The position numbers and the translations under genes were made by a program. A stretch of 42,902 bases of DNA from a virus. Below are positions 12,657 to 22,596 of this stretch, one piece after another (position 1 is the stretch's first letter; every line of letters begins with the position of its first letter). Under the pieces are notes generated by a model, which saw nothing but the letters and a program-made list of their open reading frames with translations, was not told the DNA's origin and did no database searches. The stretch is taken from the IMG/VR virus record IMGVR_UViG_3300015360_000081, positions 1 to 42,902 of that record; one strand, written 5' to 3'.

Positions 12657-15600
12657 GTTTTCCAGTCCACGTTCCGTTCATCGCAGGCCAGGATGAAAGC
12701 TGGGACAAGAAGCTCCTGCCAATGGGGCCGGTCCGAGCGATCAAGAACATGTTCTTTGAGCGCAATGGCAGGCTGGTGCCCAGGCGCGCATGTGAGACAG
12801 AGTCCTTCGAAAACGAGATAGGGCACATCGCCACGGTCGGCCTGGCGGACCCGAACACCACGTTCGCGGCGACCAGCGACTCGCTTGCCATTGGTTTGGC
12901 GGAGACAGGCGCCAAGGCCCTGTACTCTTGGGCGCCTGTTCCTGGCGGCACTGGGAACCATCTACTGCGAAGGCCCGGCTCTGCAACGATGTGGAGCAAG
13001 GGCAAGACGATTCACCCTGACCGCGATCGAGGTGCTGGTCAAAGAAGTGGGCACATCGCTCTCAACAGCCTTGGCGGCATCGTTCGTTCGTACGAGGTCA
13101 TAGGGACACAGACGTTCGTTCTCGGCGGACAGGTCACCGGTTACCCGATCATATCGTCGGTTGCCGTGTCTCAAGTGGCTTTTGAGGTATGCGACGAAAA
13201 CGCCAACGTTCTCTTCTCTCTCGTCACTGACGACCTGCTGGCATCACCAAGCAGCGACACCTATATCAGCCACAAAATGATCCACTCCTCCGTCGCGGAC
13301 GTGGCTCTGTTGCTCATCCGCACCGCCGGGGGGTCTTTCTTTTACTTCATCGAAACCAAGGCCCCTTACACGATTAACAAGATCAAGAACCAGGGATGGA
13401 GCGGCTCCCCGGCCTCGTGGGACATCTACCCAGTCCCAGGTGAGTTCTTCTTTCTCATGGCGGCGGACTTCGTTGATCCAAACGATCCAAGCAACCGCTT
13501 CCCGGCGCTGGTAAGAGTGCCTTTTTGGCGCCTCCCAGACCTTAACAAGGACGTCATCATCGAAGGCGCAGACATTTCCGACCAAATAACGTGCACCGGT
13601 GTTGTGGGGGATTACTACATGATTGGGAGGGCGCCCGTAGCGATGGGCTTAGCGCCTTTGCGCATCCTTAGGCGCCAAGGAACGGCGCAAGTCCCACTCC
13701 CGCTCTTTGGATGGGATGACATCGCCCCGCAGTTCAATGGCCTTTTCAACATAGCGGCCAGGTCATGGACCACTCCAGGCGTAGCTGCCGACAAAACCCC
13801 TCTCGGGACGGCTCTGCACCTCGGAATCACCCTGGAGAACAGGGAGACGGTGTTTTTTGGGTACCTCTCTGGGAAACTCAAGCCAATTGAGGTGAACGAC
13901 CTAGAGACTCAACTTAGTTACGAGGTTGTTGCGGCGGAACAGGTTACCGGCCACCCACTCGCGACAGGCACGCAGTCTGTGTACCCAACCATCCCGTGGA
14001 ACCAGTTTGAAACGGACAGTGGGCGTGAGTTCGAACTAAGCGGGTTGCTTCACCTCATTAGCCCCAGCGGCTCCCATGGTGGCATTCCTATCCCCTTGGG
14101 GGCCCAGCGACGGACGGCACTACTGCCATTGCCTGCCCGCCGTGGAGGCCGAGTCTTGTGGGCGTACGACTACAACGACGGGTTCAAGGGGTCCGGAGCG
14201 AACCGTGTAGCCGCTTTCTCTGTAGAGGAAGACACTGTGCACGGGGTCAAGACCAGGGACGGCGAGGTCTTTATCCCAGGTATCCCGCTCACGGTGTTCG
14301 ACGGTCACAATGTGGTGGCCGCTGGTTTTGACGTTGGGCCCATCGTCGTGAGCGACGCCCTAACGGTAAACACGCCTGGCGGGTCTACCCTGACTGAGGG
14401 GGCCACGTACTACTACCAATTCATCGCTGAATGGAGAGACGCGAACGGGCGCATCTGGCGCTCGGCTCCCACGGTCCCGCGAAAGCGGCTCATCACCGCG
14501 CCGGACAATAGGGTCTTCTCTGTTGAGGTTATGCTTGGGTTCACCGTCCCCCAAAACGGGGCCCGTATCCTCGGCTACCTAAGCAAACCAAACGGCACCG
14601 TGGTTCGAAAGGTCATCGAAGCGACCTTGGCCGCTGGCACGAAGGCGGGCTATCCGGGCGGCTTCCCTATCGTGGCGAACGCCCTGTTTACCTTCAAAAG
14701 CGACCCCACCGACTTTGACCCGTTGCCATACACGAGTGGCAACCTGTTGCCGAACGACCCGGCTCCAGACTGCTCCATGCTGGTGCGTACCCGAAGCCGC
14801 CTCTGGGTGGCCGGGCTTCCTAACCGTCCTTCTTCTGTGCAAGCCAGCCAGACGCTGGTGGACACGCTAGGCCCAGCCTGGAGCAACGCGGACAATTTCT
14901 TCATCAACCTTCCTGGAGAGGTGACAGCTCTCGCTGCCATGGACGACTCTGTTGTCGCCTTCACGGAAACTGGGATTTTTGTGATTGGGGGCGATGGGCC
15001 CAACCCTCAGGGCATTGGCGGCTTCGCGGAGCCTCAGAGTATCCCGACAAATGTTGGCTGCGTGAGCCAGAAGAGTGTGATCGTTTACGCTGGAGGCATC
15101 TTCTTTCAGTCGCAGAAAGGTATCGAGTCTATTGGACGAGGAGCGGGCTCCCCCGAGTGGATTGGCCAGCCGGTCATGGGCACGATTCAGCAGTATCCCA
15201 ACTGCCGAGGCGTCATGTCATCGCAGGACGACAACACCATCAGGTGGTTGTTCTCTAATGATCACAGCTCGGTCGTCATAGTTTATGACCTGCGGATAGG
15301 GGCGTGGATGGTCTACCAGTACGCGGCCACTGCGGACTTCATCTCAGGAGGGCCAGAGATGCGGCTGTCTGGAGCACTGCTCACGAGTGTTCGACGTGAG
15401 CTGAATGTTGGGGAGGACCCAGAGAATCCCGGGTCGCTCATTGCCACCCAGAGCCTTCGCGTTGGCGGGCTCAACGGCTGGGCCTACGGGAAGCGCATGA
15501 ACATTCTGGGCGAGTACCTTGGTCCATGCAGGGTCACCCTTGAATTCGACTTCAACGACAAGCCTCATCTGCCCCTGGATACCTACACCTGGACTCTGGA

Positions 15601-15826
15601 CTCTACGGATTACGCCCCGGGTGACCCGGTGCAGCTGGAGCTAGACCTGCCGGTGTACAACTACAACTCGGTCAACTTTCGGCTCTACACGTTCCCGCCG
15701 GTCCAGTCCCAGGCAGACCCAATCATGGCAGCGGGGACGCTTAGGACGTTTGCGGCCAATGGGATTACTGTATACTTCGATCCAGCGGAGAACGGCCCTC
15801 GCCTCGCTTCGTTCCAGAAAGGCTGA
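12653..15826 (+). CDS. Tail nozzle / hub protein (gp10/gp12-like)
   Basis: The product is 1057 residues from GTG 12653. The opening (GPVRAIKNMFFERNGRLVPRRA) has the style of podovirus tail proteins of the P22 gp10 and T7 gp12 group. So does the blade-like repeat around residues 700-840 (NADNFFINLPGEVTALAAMDDSVVAF, then GGIFFQSQKGIESIGRG). These form the beta-propeller nozzle below the adaptor. It is longer than those relatives, and the middle may hold additional fibre-docking domains. A 21-bp stretch (14371-14391) is shared exactly with the parS region at 2976-2996. Context between adaptor and internal proteins supports the call. Confidence 0.7.
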   Translation: MSFPVHVPFIAGQDESWDKKLLPMGPVRAIKNMFFERNGRLVPRRACETESFENEIGHIATVGLADPNTTFAATSDSLAIGLAETGAKALYSWAPVPGGTGNHLLRRPGSATMWSKGKTIHPDRDRGAGQRSGHIALNSLGGIVRSYEVIGTQTFVLGGQVTGYPIISSVAVSQVAFEVCDENANVLFSLVTDDLLASPSSDTYISHKMIHSSVADVALLLIRTAGGSFFYFIETKAPYTINKIKNQGWSGSPASWDIYPVPGEFFFLMAADFVDPNDPSNRFPALVRVPFWRLPDLNKDVIIEGADISDQITCTGVVGDYYMIGRAPVAMGLAPLRILRRQGTAQVPLPLFGWDDIAPQFNGLFNIAARSWTTPGVAADKTPLGTALHLGITLENRETVFFGYLSGKLKPIEVNDLETQLSYEVVAAEQVTGHPLATGTQSVYPTIPWNQFETDSGREFELSGLLHLISPSGSHGGIPIPLGAQRRTALLPLPARRGGRVLWAYDYNDGFKGSGANRVAAFSVEEDTVHGVKTRDGEVFIPGIPLTVFDGHNVVAAGFDVGPIVVSDALTVNTPGGSTLTEGATYYYQFIAEWRDANGRIWRSAPTVPRKRLITAPDNRVFSVEVMLGFTVPQNGARILGYLSKPNGTVVRKVIEATLAAGTKAGYPGGFPIVANALFTFKSDPTDFDPLPYTSGNLLPNDPAPDCSMLVRTRSRLWVAGLPNRPSSVQASQTLVDTLGPAWSNADNFFINLPGEVTALAAMDDSVVAFTETGIFVIGGDGPNPQGIGGFAEPQSIPTNVGCVSQKSVIVYAGGIFFQSQKGIESIGRGAGSPEWIGQPVMGTIQQYPNCRGVMSSQDDNTIRWLFSNDHSSVVIVYDLRIGAWMVYQYAATADFISGGPEMRLSGALLTSVRRELNVGEDPENPGSLIATQSLRVGGLNGWAYGKRMNILGEYLGPCRVTLEFDFNDKPHLPLDTYTWTLDSTDYAPGDPVQLELDLPVYNYNSVNFRLYTFPPVQSQADPIMAAGTLRTFAANGITVYFDPAENGPRLASFQKG

Positions 15827-15832
15827 CCAGAC

Positions 15833-17797
15833 ATGTTCTTTATCCCAGCAATGATTGCCATGGCTGCCGCCGCTGGGGCGGTAGCGACACAGGCAGCCGC
15901 AGCCGCTGACGCTGACAAGAAGCGCAAGGGCCGATTCGCCACGGCCAAGGGCGAGGTAGACGAAGTCTATGACCCTATGTTCGAGAAGGCGTCTCGGACT
16001 ACGAGCGACAACGCCATGAACTCCATGTTCACCATGGCCAATTCCGGCTCTGGGACCATGGGCAACAACGCTTCGATGACCCGGGCTGCGCAGATGCAGG
16101 CTCCCAGTGTGATGGGCATGGCTAACCAGCAAGCCCATGGAATCGCTGACCAGTACACTGGGAAGGTGATGCAGAATCAGGGCATTCAGCTCGCTGAGGA
16201 CAACTCTGACCAGGTGGCAATCTGGGGCAATGCAAAGGGGGCCTTTGACACCGCAGGCAGCGCCGCTGGCGGTTACATGGGCGGCGGCATGATGGGCGGC
16301 ACTGGCGCCATGGGGGCAGGAGGCGGGGCCGGCGCCATCACCTCTGATGAGCGCACCAAGCAGATCGACCCCGAGCGATACTACCGAGAGCATCCCAACG
16401 CTCCTTCGACGAATCCTAGCAACGAGGATTACTACAGGACGGCCATGGGGCAAGCAGCCCCGACGGCTGGGACTTTCGAACAGCAACGCGACCAGCGTCA
16501 GATGGCCCAAGCACGAGCTGGCACTGAGATGACCCGTCGCGGGGAAACCGCCATGGCCCAAACCCCATATGATGTACAAATGAAAAAGCAATACTACGCC
16601 AATCCTCAACGTGACGAGAACCCGGCTCGGTCTTCTGGCGGCTTTGACAGTGAAGATGGCGGGTACCAGAACCTGGTCAGGACCATGGGCAACGGCATCG
16701 TCACCTCTGACGCACGCACCAAGCGACTCGACCCCGAGCGATACTACCGTGAGCACCCCAATGCTGCAGCGATCGAGGCTGAGTTCGCCCGAGGCGGCAG
16801 GCAAGAGGGTGACCTCGACGGTTATCCAGCACTGGCAGCTGAGCAGCGTCAGATTCAGGCTGAATATAGCGCTGAGACGCGGGGCACCCGGCAGGGCCCT
16901 GACCGGCAGCCCGGAGTAGACTTTAATACCTACTATGGTGGGGCCTTCAGCAACGACGATTCTGCGGGAAAGGCCGGTCAGAGGGACCTAATTGATGGGG
17001 TTGGTCACGGTTGGCGCGAGTCCAAGATGGGGGACGTTGAGTACGAGACTCAGTCGATGATCGATCAGCATTTCCAAGACAAAGCCGATGCTATCGCCCG
17101 CAAGCGCGGTGGAGGCGGCATCGTCACTTCTGACGCACGGACCAAACGGATTGACCCCGAGCGATACTACCGCGAGCACCCAAATGCTACGCCTGAACTC
17201 AATAACAAGGACGACCAGCGCGCTTATCAACGTGTCAATCCTGACCGTCCGCCAGGGCCAGACTTCAATACCTACTATGGTGGGGCCTTCAGCGACGACG
17301 ACTCTGCCGGGAAGACTGGCCAGGGGAAACTAGTCCCCGGAACTGGCCACGCTTGGCGAGAGTCCCGGATGGGAGATGGCGAGTACGAAACTCAAGGGAT
17401 GATTGACCAGCACTTCCAGGACAAGGCTGATGCCATTGCTCGCAAGCGCGGTGGCCCCCAACCCTCTCAGGAGCCCCAGAACGTGATGGACTGGGCATCT
17501 GAGGCGACGTCCGGTCAGCATTCCAGGCTTGAGGGGCGCGACATGATCCGCAAGGCCCCTGGCAAGAGCTACGAGTACAAGCCCGAGTTCCAGGGTCGCC
17601 CTGGCACGGCTCCAGGCCCTCAGTACGGCCCGATGGCTCAAGACCTGGAGAAGTCCAGGCTGGGCAAACAGGCAGTGAGCACTGGCCCAGACGGGATGAA
17701 GCAGGTTGACCCTGCCCGCATCGCCATGTCTTCTGTCGGAGCCATGCATGACCTAGAGGCTCGCCTGCGCAAACTGGAAGGCGGCCGTGGCCGCTGA
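15833..17797 (+). CDS. Internal virion protein with repeated S74-chaperone-like segments
   Basis: The product is 654 residues. The N-terminus is hydrophobic and Ala-rich, then low-complexity Gly/Met (145-168). Three copies of TSDxRTKxxDPERYYREHPNA lie at 170-190, 290-311 and 431-452, and two copies of a 66-residue unit (DFNTYYGGAFS to ARKRGG) at about 361-426 and 475-541. TSDxRTK and the end (YEYKPEF, YGPMAQDLEKS, then LEARLRKLEG) match the start and end of the peptidase S74 intramolecular chaperone (SDxRLKxxI to AQxL to LExRLxxLE). The domain thus looks split by duplicated inserts. It probably acts in virion assembly or ejection. The stop lies inside the next gene's start region. Confidence 0.6.
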   Translation: MFFIPAMIAMAAAAGAVATQAAAAADADKKRKGRFATAKGEVDEVYDPMFEKASRTTSDNAMNSMFTMANSGSGTMGNNASMTRAAQMQAPSVMGMANQQAHGIADQYTGKVMQNQGIQLAEDNSDQVAIWGNAKGAFDTAGSAAGGYMGGGMMGGTGAMGAGGGAGAITSDERTKQIDPERYYREHPNAPSTNPSNEDYYRTAMGQAAPTAGTFEQQRDQRQMAQARAGTEMTRRGETAMAQTPYDVQMKKQYYANPQRDENPARSSGGFDSEDGGYQNLVRTMGNGIVTSDARTKRLDPERYYREHPNAAAIEAEFARGGRQEGDLDGYPALAAEQRQIQAEYSAETRGTRQGPDRQPGVDFNTYYGGAFSNDDSAGKAGQRDLIDGVGHGWRESKMGDVEYETQSMIDQHFQDKADAIARKRGGGGIVTSDARTKRIDPERYYREHPNATPELNNKDDQRAYQRVNPDRPPGPDFNTYYGGAFSDDDSAGKTGQGKLVPGTGHAWRESRMGDGEYETQGMIDQHFQDKADAIARKRGGPQPSQEPQNVMDWASEATSGQHSRLEGRDMIRKAPGKSYEYKPEFQGRPGTAPGPQYGPMAQDLEKSRLGKQAVSTGPDGMKQVDPARIAMSSVGAMHDLEARLRKLEGGRGR

Positions 17798-19457
17798 GAT
17801 GTTCATCCCCGTGACCGCGCGGGATGGGCGGATTTTCAAGTACGTGAACGACCAGACGGGTGAGGAAGTTCACCTGACTGATGATTCAGGCATGAGCGCA
17901 CCAAGCCAAGGGGGAACCTCTGGCTACGCGCCTTCTGACCAAGAACCCGGCGCGGAGCCTCCTCCGATGCAAGAGCCATCATCGGGGCCCAGCAGCGTAG
18001 ACATGGCCAGGGCCGCCCTTGGCGCCATGCCAGGCATCGGTGGAGCCGTGATTAACGGCCTGTCCTCTGCTGCGGGCGCCATCCAGCGAGAAGAAGCCGC
18101 TCCCCCGCCGGACGCCAGCGCGCCCGGGGATATCGGCTCTTATGGTGACCTTGTTTCGCCGGCGCCTGAACTGGCCAGGAGAACCGGCCCGACCATCCCA
18201 GACATTAGAGACACGAGCTACGGGGCCCAGCCTCTCCGTCCTGAGCAGCTAGCAGCGAACGCTACCTATGACGACGAAGGCGAGGTTGTCGCGCAGCTAC
18301 AGGAGCAGCGTGCGCCATTGCTTGAGGCTCAAGCAGAGTCCGCCGGACAGATAGTCCCTGCCCTTGGTGCAACTGTTCGACGAACCGCGGAGCGCATCCC
18401 CAACGAGGCGGCGTTCGTTGCAGACCAGCGTCAAAAGCTCGTGCAGTCCCAGGACCGCCTGCGGCAAGCGGTGGCTCAGGGAATCGACCCAGGGCGGCTG
18501 TTCTCGTCCGGGGCAGTGAGCCGCGTTCAGGCTGGCATTGCCGGCATGGCCTCGGCCCTCTGGGGGAATGGCGGAGCTGGCGATCCAATGGTCGTTCTCC
18601 AGAAGATCATCGACCGGGACATCGACGCTCAAAAGAGCGCGCTCGGTCAAGCTCAGAACGAAGTCGAGAACTCCCTGGCCGCCTTCACAAGGGCCTTCGG
18701 AAACCAAGAGCAAGGCGAGGCCGCCTATCGCATCTCTCTTCTTGACTTTGCTCAAGTGCAAGCAGACGCGCTCGCTAAACGCATCGGCACCGTGGATGCC
18801 ATGGAGAAAGCACAGCGCACTAGGTTGCAGCTGGAGCACGAGAAGCAGATGACGACGGTCGGTTTCATCGACAAGGCCATCGACAATCAGATCAAGGTCA
18901 ACTCGGGCGACGCAGACCGCGACGTTGCTCGCGCTCGCTTGTCACTCGACGCGCAGAAAATGCTCGCTGACAAGGAAGGAGAGCTAAACGAGCCGAAGTG
19001 GACAGGTTTCGAGAAGCCGCAGACTAGGTGGGCCACTGCCGACCTAGCCCTTCGTGCTACCGGGAATCTTCGTGAGCTGCGAGAGAAGGCAGGAAGAGAC
19101 AACCCCGGGCGCGGTTGGTTCGATAGCCTCAAGGTCAATATCCCGGGCGCGCATGATGAGGCCGGCAAGAAGTACGACCGTCTTGTCAAGTTCGCGATCA
19201 AGTCATATCAAAACACGATGTCAGGCCAGCAATCGAGCGACGCCGAATTCAACAACATCAGGAGCATGATCGATTCTCGGTTTGAAGCTGACCACATCGC
19301 AGGCATGGAGGCTCTGGAAGAGGCCACTCAGCTCGCCCTGAGGTCCGCCGAAACCATCATGGGTCCCGAGAGGGTCGCTTGGCTGAGGAAAAACGCCGAA
19401 CTCGTTGCGTCTAGCCCTGATTACGATCCATCGGGCTCCAAGAAACAGGTTCGCTAA
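17787..19457 (+). CDS. Internal virion (ejection) protein, 556 aa
   Basis: The product is 556 residues. The start is either GTG 17787 (SD GGAAGG about 5 nt before, overlapping the previous gene by 11 bp) or ATG 17799. The N-terminus (residues 1-100) is Pro/Ser/Gly-rich and disordered. The rest is long helices with Gln/Ala/Glu and a central Gly/Ala-rich hydrophobic patch (GAVSRVQAGIAGMASALWG) that could insert in a membrane. Large helical proteins between nozzle and fibre genes in podoviruses are ejected with DNA and form a trans-envelope channel. No enzymatic motif is seen. Confidence 0.65.
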   Translation: MAAEMFIPVTARDGRIFKYVNDQTGEEVHLTDDSGMSAPSQGGTSGYAPSDQEPGAEPPPMQEPSSGPSSVDMARAALGAMPGIGGAVINGLSSAAGAIQREEAAPPPDASAPGDIGSYGDLVSPAPELARRTGPTIPDIRDTSYGAQPLRPEQLAANATYDDEGEVVAQLQEQRAPLLEAQAESAGQIVPALGATVRRTAERIPNEAAFVADQRQKLVQSQDRLRQAVAQGIDPGRLFSSGAVSRVQAGIAGMASALWGNGGAGDPMVVLQKIIDRDIDAQKSALGQAQNEVENSLAAFTRAFGNQEQGEAAYRISLLDFAQVQADALAKRIGTVDAMEKAQRTRLQLEHEKQMTTVGFIDKAIDNQIKVNSGDADRDVARARLSLDAQKMLADKEGELNEPKWTGFEKPQTRWATADLALRATGNLRELREKAGRDNPGRGWFDSLKVNIPGAHDEAGKKYDRLVKFAIKSYQNTMSGQQSSDAEFNNIRSMIDSRFEADHIAGMEALEEATQLALRSAETIMGPERVAWLRKNAELVASSPDYDPSGSKKQVR

Positions 19458-22246
19458 TGGCAGACCCAAAAGCTCCGCAGGAAGGTTACCTAAACGGGCG
19501 CCATGGGAAGGTCTACGTCCGCAACGGCGAAGCTTACCTCCTAGACACAAAAACAGGACGCCAGAACACGGTCCCCCAGGCGGAGATCGAAAAGTCCATG
19601 GCGTCAGGGCGGTTTGTCGCCGTCGGGCACGAAGAAGTCCGCAAGCGCGACCGTGAGCTGAAGATTGCGGAAGAGCAGAACACCGCCGGCGCGGGAGTGC
19701 GAGCCTTTGCTGAGGCCGGGGCCCGCTCCCTGGTCGACACCGCCACACTGCCAGCACGCTTGGCTACGGCTGCCGTCGGAGGAGACCAGTCAAAGATTCC
19801 AGAGGGCGGGGACGTCGTCTCTAGCCTCCTTGGCTCAGACCCTGAAAAGCAACGCTCGCGCACAGAGGTGCAGGAGGTGCTTAGTACGTTTGGCGGAGTT
19901 GCCCCCGATATCTTCGGCATGGTCGTCACGGGCGGTGGTGCTCCACTGGCTCGCGCAGCCGGAACTGGCCTGGCCAAGAAGGCAGCTTCCATCGTGGCTC
20001 GCGATGGTGCTCTCGGGGCAGTCGCCAGCGGCGCGATGGCGTCGGAGGACGCGTGGAGGAACAACACCACTGTCGACTCAGGCGCCCTCGTAAAGAGCAT
20101 GGGCATTGGAGCCATCCTTGGTGGCGGTCTAGGCGTAGCTGGTGAGTTCGCAGGCAAGGGCGTCCGCGTTGCCACCGATGCGGCCACGGGCCCGGGAGCG
20201 AGGGACTTCCTCAAAAATACAGTCGGTGTCCTTCGTTCAGCTGCCGACGTTTCAAACATGGTCCCCCGTGTCCCAGGCATCACGGGAGGCGGCAGAGGGG
20301 GGATGCTGCGCACGGCAGCGGGGGCCTTGGAATTCGCCACCAAGAACATTGACGGTTCTTCGTTTGAGCGCACGGCCAAGGGCGAGATTGGCGATCTTGT
20401 GTCTGCTCAGCGGGCACAGTTCCGCCCCATTGATGACGCTGTCGGGAGTCTCAGCAAGGAGAGCAAGGCATTCGCTTCAGAGCTGTCCGCCGCCCAGAAG
20501 CTTGAATTCCGTGCAGCAGATGACCTCGCCCGTTACGAGGCAAAAATCGGCTCAAAGATTGAGAGAGCTACAGCAAAACTAGACGCCGATGTTTCTTCCA
20601 TTCAGCGTGGCGCTGAGCGCGAGGCCAGGGTCGCCGCCTCTGAATTCAAGAAAGCGTCCTCTGTCCTTGAGAAGCAGCGCGTGGCCATGGAGCGAACGGC
20701 CATCGACGCCGCTCCCGCAATCACCAGAGCAGAGGCAGCGGTTGAGAAGGCCAAGTCTTACGAGCGCCTACTGTCGGAGGACCTGTCAGCCGCAGCGAAG
20801 GCTAGCAAGGTTTCAAAAGTGGAAGGCGGCGTTCGTCGCGGCCGAGCTGCCCCGGACTCCCCGGAGATTCGCGCAGCCAACCAAAAGCTTGCTTCTGCAC
20901 GCGCAGACGTTCGGGCCAAGGAGGTCGAGCTAGTCGGCACCCAGGAGAGGTTAGCCCTCAAGGAACGCGCTCACCGCACGTCCATGCGAGCTGCGCAAGA
21001 GTCCGTGGAGGAATCCCAGCGCAAGCTCTCCAAGGCCAACAAGGCCCAGTCCAGCGATGTCGCCAATCGCAAGGCGAGCTTCGAACGTGAGCAGAGAGTC
21101 ACGCGCGAAAGCTCTGACGTCTCTAGGCGCGAAATCCAGGCCAGGGCGACCGAGGCCAACCGTTCAGCAAGGACAGCAGACGCTGCCCTTCAGGACCGCC
21201 AGAAGGCCCTGAGAGACGCCGTGATGGACCGAGAGGTCATGTCGGCCGAGCATGCCGGACAGCTCGCTGAGTTCAGTGAAAGGCGCATGGGGGAGGCTGG
21301 GGCAGCCAGGGACAGCGAATGGCGCTCTGGGTTCACTCGTAACGTCATCATGGGCGCTGGACGCGGAGCAGAGCGCTACGCTCGATCGGCCTTTCGTCCC
21401 GCAGCCCTCATGGCCGCCTATTCAGAGACTGGGGCGCATTCGCCTTGGCAGGACCTATCGGAGGCCCAGGAGGACCAGCGCGAGATACTGGCCGACGTGG
21501 TGCTCAAGGCATCGGGGAAGTTGCCTGGCAGCTGGCAGCCAGTCAGCGGAGTGGGGGACTATGAGAGTTACCCTCAGGGGCAGTTTATTTACCCCGGGGA
21601 GACTCGCGAGCAGGCCTTCCGCAATCGCCAGCAGGAGGCAGCGCAGCTGTTGGCAGACCCGGCCGCTCTGACCATGAAGATATCGCAGGGGGCCGAAGCC
21701 GTTGCCGCGGTGAGCCCGGAGGCGAGTCAGCAGGTGGTCAACACGGCCTTCCGTGCGGCTGAATGGCTCAGTAAGTTTCAGGCTGGGACCAAGCAGGTTA
21801 GCGACCCGTTCCGGCCTCAGGACACCCAGGTCCCGGTGAGCCCCGGGGAAATCACCACCTATGAACGTGTCTGGAACGCCACGATGTTTCCGGGTGTCAT
21901 CTTGGACAAGTTGGCCACTTGGCAGCTGGACGACGAAACTCTCATGACGGCAGTTCAGGTCCACCCTGAGGTAGTGGCGGACATCAAGCAGCAGGTTGGG
22001 GAGGCCGTCACTTTGGGTGAGATGAAGCCCACCTATCAGCAGCGCCTCCAACTCGGCGCTTTGTTCGGCCTTCAGGCGCCCGAGGCTAGCCCTGAGATGC
22101 AAGGTCGTATTATGATGTATGCGCAATCGCAGATGGCCACTGAGCAGTCGTCGTCCGCAGCTCCTCCTGGACGTCCAGCTGGCAGCCCAACCATGTCGCA
22201 GCAGTACAAGACGGTCAGCCAGTCTGCCGCTAACCCAGGACAGTAA
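19457..22246 (+). CDS. Large coiled-coil internal virion protein, 929 aa
   Basis: The product is 929 residues. The first 60 form a small beta domain (GRHGKVYVRNGEAYLLDTKTG). Residues 130-260 hold Gly/Ala-rich hydrophobic segments (DIFGMVVTGGGAPLARAAGTGL, then MGIGAILGGGLGVAGEFAG) that resemble membrane-inserting parts of ejection proteins. Residues 300-600 are uninterrupted charged coiled coil. The C-terminal part is helical and ends Gln/Ser/Ala-rich. It overlaps the upstream stop by 1 bp (TAATG). Size and position make it the main ejected protein; no transglycosylase motif is visible, so wall digestion must come from elsewhere. Confidence 0.65.
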   Translation: MADPKAPQEGYLNGRHGKVYVRNGEAYLLDTKTGRQNTVPQAEIEKSMASGRFVAVGHEEVRKRDRELKIAEEQNTAGAGVRAFAEAGARSLVDTATLPARLATAAVGGDQSKIPEGGDVVSSLLGSDPEKQRSRTEVQEVLSTFGGVAPDIFGMVVTGGGAPLARAAGTGLAKKAASIVARDGALGAVASGAMASEDAWRNNTTVDSGALVKSMGIGAILGGGLGVAGEFAGKGVRVATDAATGPGARDFLKNTVGVLRSAADVSNMVPRVPGITGGGRGGMLRTAAGALEFATKNIDGSSFERTAKGEIGDLVSAQRAQFRPIDDAVGSLSKESKAFASELSAAQKLEFRAADDLARYEAKIGSKIERATAKLDADVSSIQRGAEREARVAASEFKKASSVLEKQRVAMERTAIDAAPAITRAEAAVEKAKSYERLLSEDLSAAAKASKVSKVEGGVRRGRAAPDSPEIRAANQKLASARADVRAKEVELVGTQERLALKERAHRTSMRAAQESVEESQRKLSKANKAQSSDVANRKASFEREQRVTRESSDVSRREIQARATEANRSARTADAALQDRQKALRDAVMDREVMSAEHAGQLAEFSERRMGEAGAARDSEWRSGFTRNVIMGAGRGAERYARSAFRPAALMAAYSETGAHSPWQDLSEAQEDQREILADVVLKASGKLPGSWQPVSGVGDYESYPQGQFIYPGETREQAFRNRQQEAAQLLADPAALTMKISQGAEAVAAVSPEASQQVVNTAFRAAEWLSKFQAGTKQVSDPFRPQDTQVPVSPGEITTYERVWNATMFPGVILDKLATWQLDDETLMTAVQVHPEVVADIKQQVGEAVTLGEMKPTYQQRLQLGALFGLQAPEASPEMQGRIMMYAQSQMATEQSSSAAPPGRPAGSPTMSQQYKTVSQSAANPGQ

Positions 22247-22248
22247 TC

Positions 22249-22542
22249 ATGCCCCAGCCAGCAGTAGGTAGTTACGATCTAGCCTCCGGGAAGTTCGTCC
22301 GTGTTTTCACCAGCAATGCTGCTGCCGTTACGGCAATGGGCGCCGGGAATCCCCAGGGGGCGCTGTTTGGACAAGGACGCCTGATTCCTCGTGGAGTTGT
22401 CGTAAAGTCCGGGACTCTCCAGGTTGTGACTCTGGACGGGGTGACCAACACCCTTCCGGACATGGTCAGCCCGTGGCAGTGGAACATCCAATTCAAGTCA
22501 ATCTTGGGCGGCACGGCTGCCGACATCGTCGTTATCTACTGA
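22249..22542 (+). CDS. Small virion protein, 97 aa
   Basis: The product is 97 residues and beta-rich (KFVRVFTSNAAAV, then GVVVKSGTLQVVTLDG). It ends in IQFKSILGGTAADIVVIY, similar in style to the C-terminus of the 109-residue protein at 23588. AGGA lies upstream of ATG 22249. It sits directly before the fibre genes and may be a fibre-attachment or capping protein. No family is recognised. Confidence 0.6.
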   Translation: MPQPAVGSYDLASGKFVRVFTSNAAAVTAMGAGNPQGALFGQGRLIPRGVVVKSGTLQVVTLDGVTNTLPDMVSPWQWNIQFKSILGGTAADIVVIY

Positions 22543-22548
22543 GGGGCC

Positions 22549-22596
22549 ATGACGGCAGCACCTTCCGCCCGCAAGACGACTGGGAGCCCGTCATGA
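22549..22596 (+). CDS. 15-residue mini-ORF before the fibre gene
   Basis: The reading frame MTAAPSARKTTGSPS has a strong ribosome site (GAGGGG) 2 nt from its ATG, and its stop overlaps the fibre gene start (ATGA at 22593). It may be a coupling leader or the remnant N-terminus of an older fibre gene put out of frame when the downstream module was exchanged. The other frame over the same bases would extend the fibre gene upstream without a standard start codon. Confidence 0.35.
   Translation: MTAAPSARKTTGSPS

Noticed and set aside
15641-16804. 387-codon leftward frame opposite the nozzle and internal protein genes
   Set aside because: It is antisense to two well supported genes, with unusual composition and no start signal; the repeats in it mirror the S74-like repeats of the real gene.
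19534-20379. 281-codon leftward frame opposite the 929-residue protein
   Set aside because: It is an antisense shadow of a GC-rich coding region, low in complexity and without a ribosome site.
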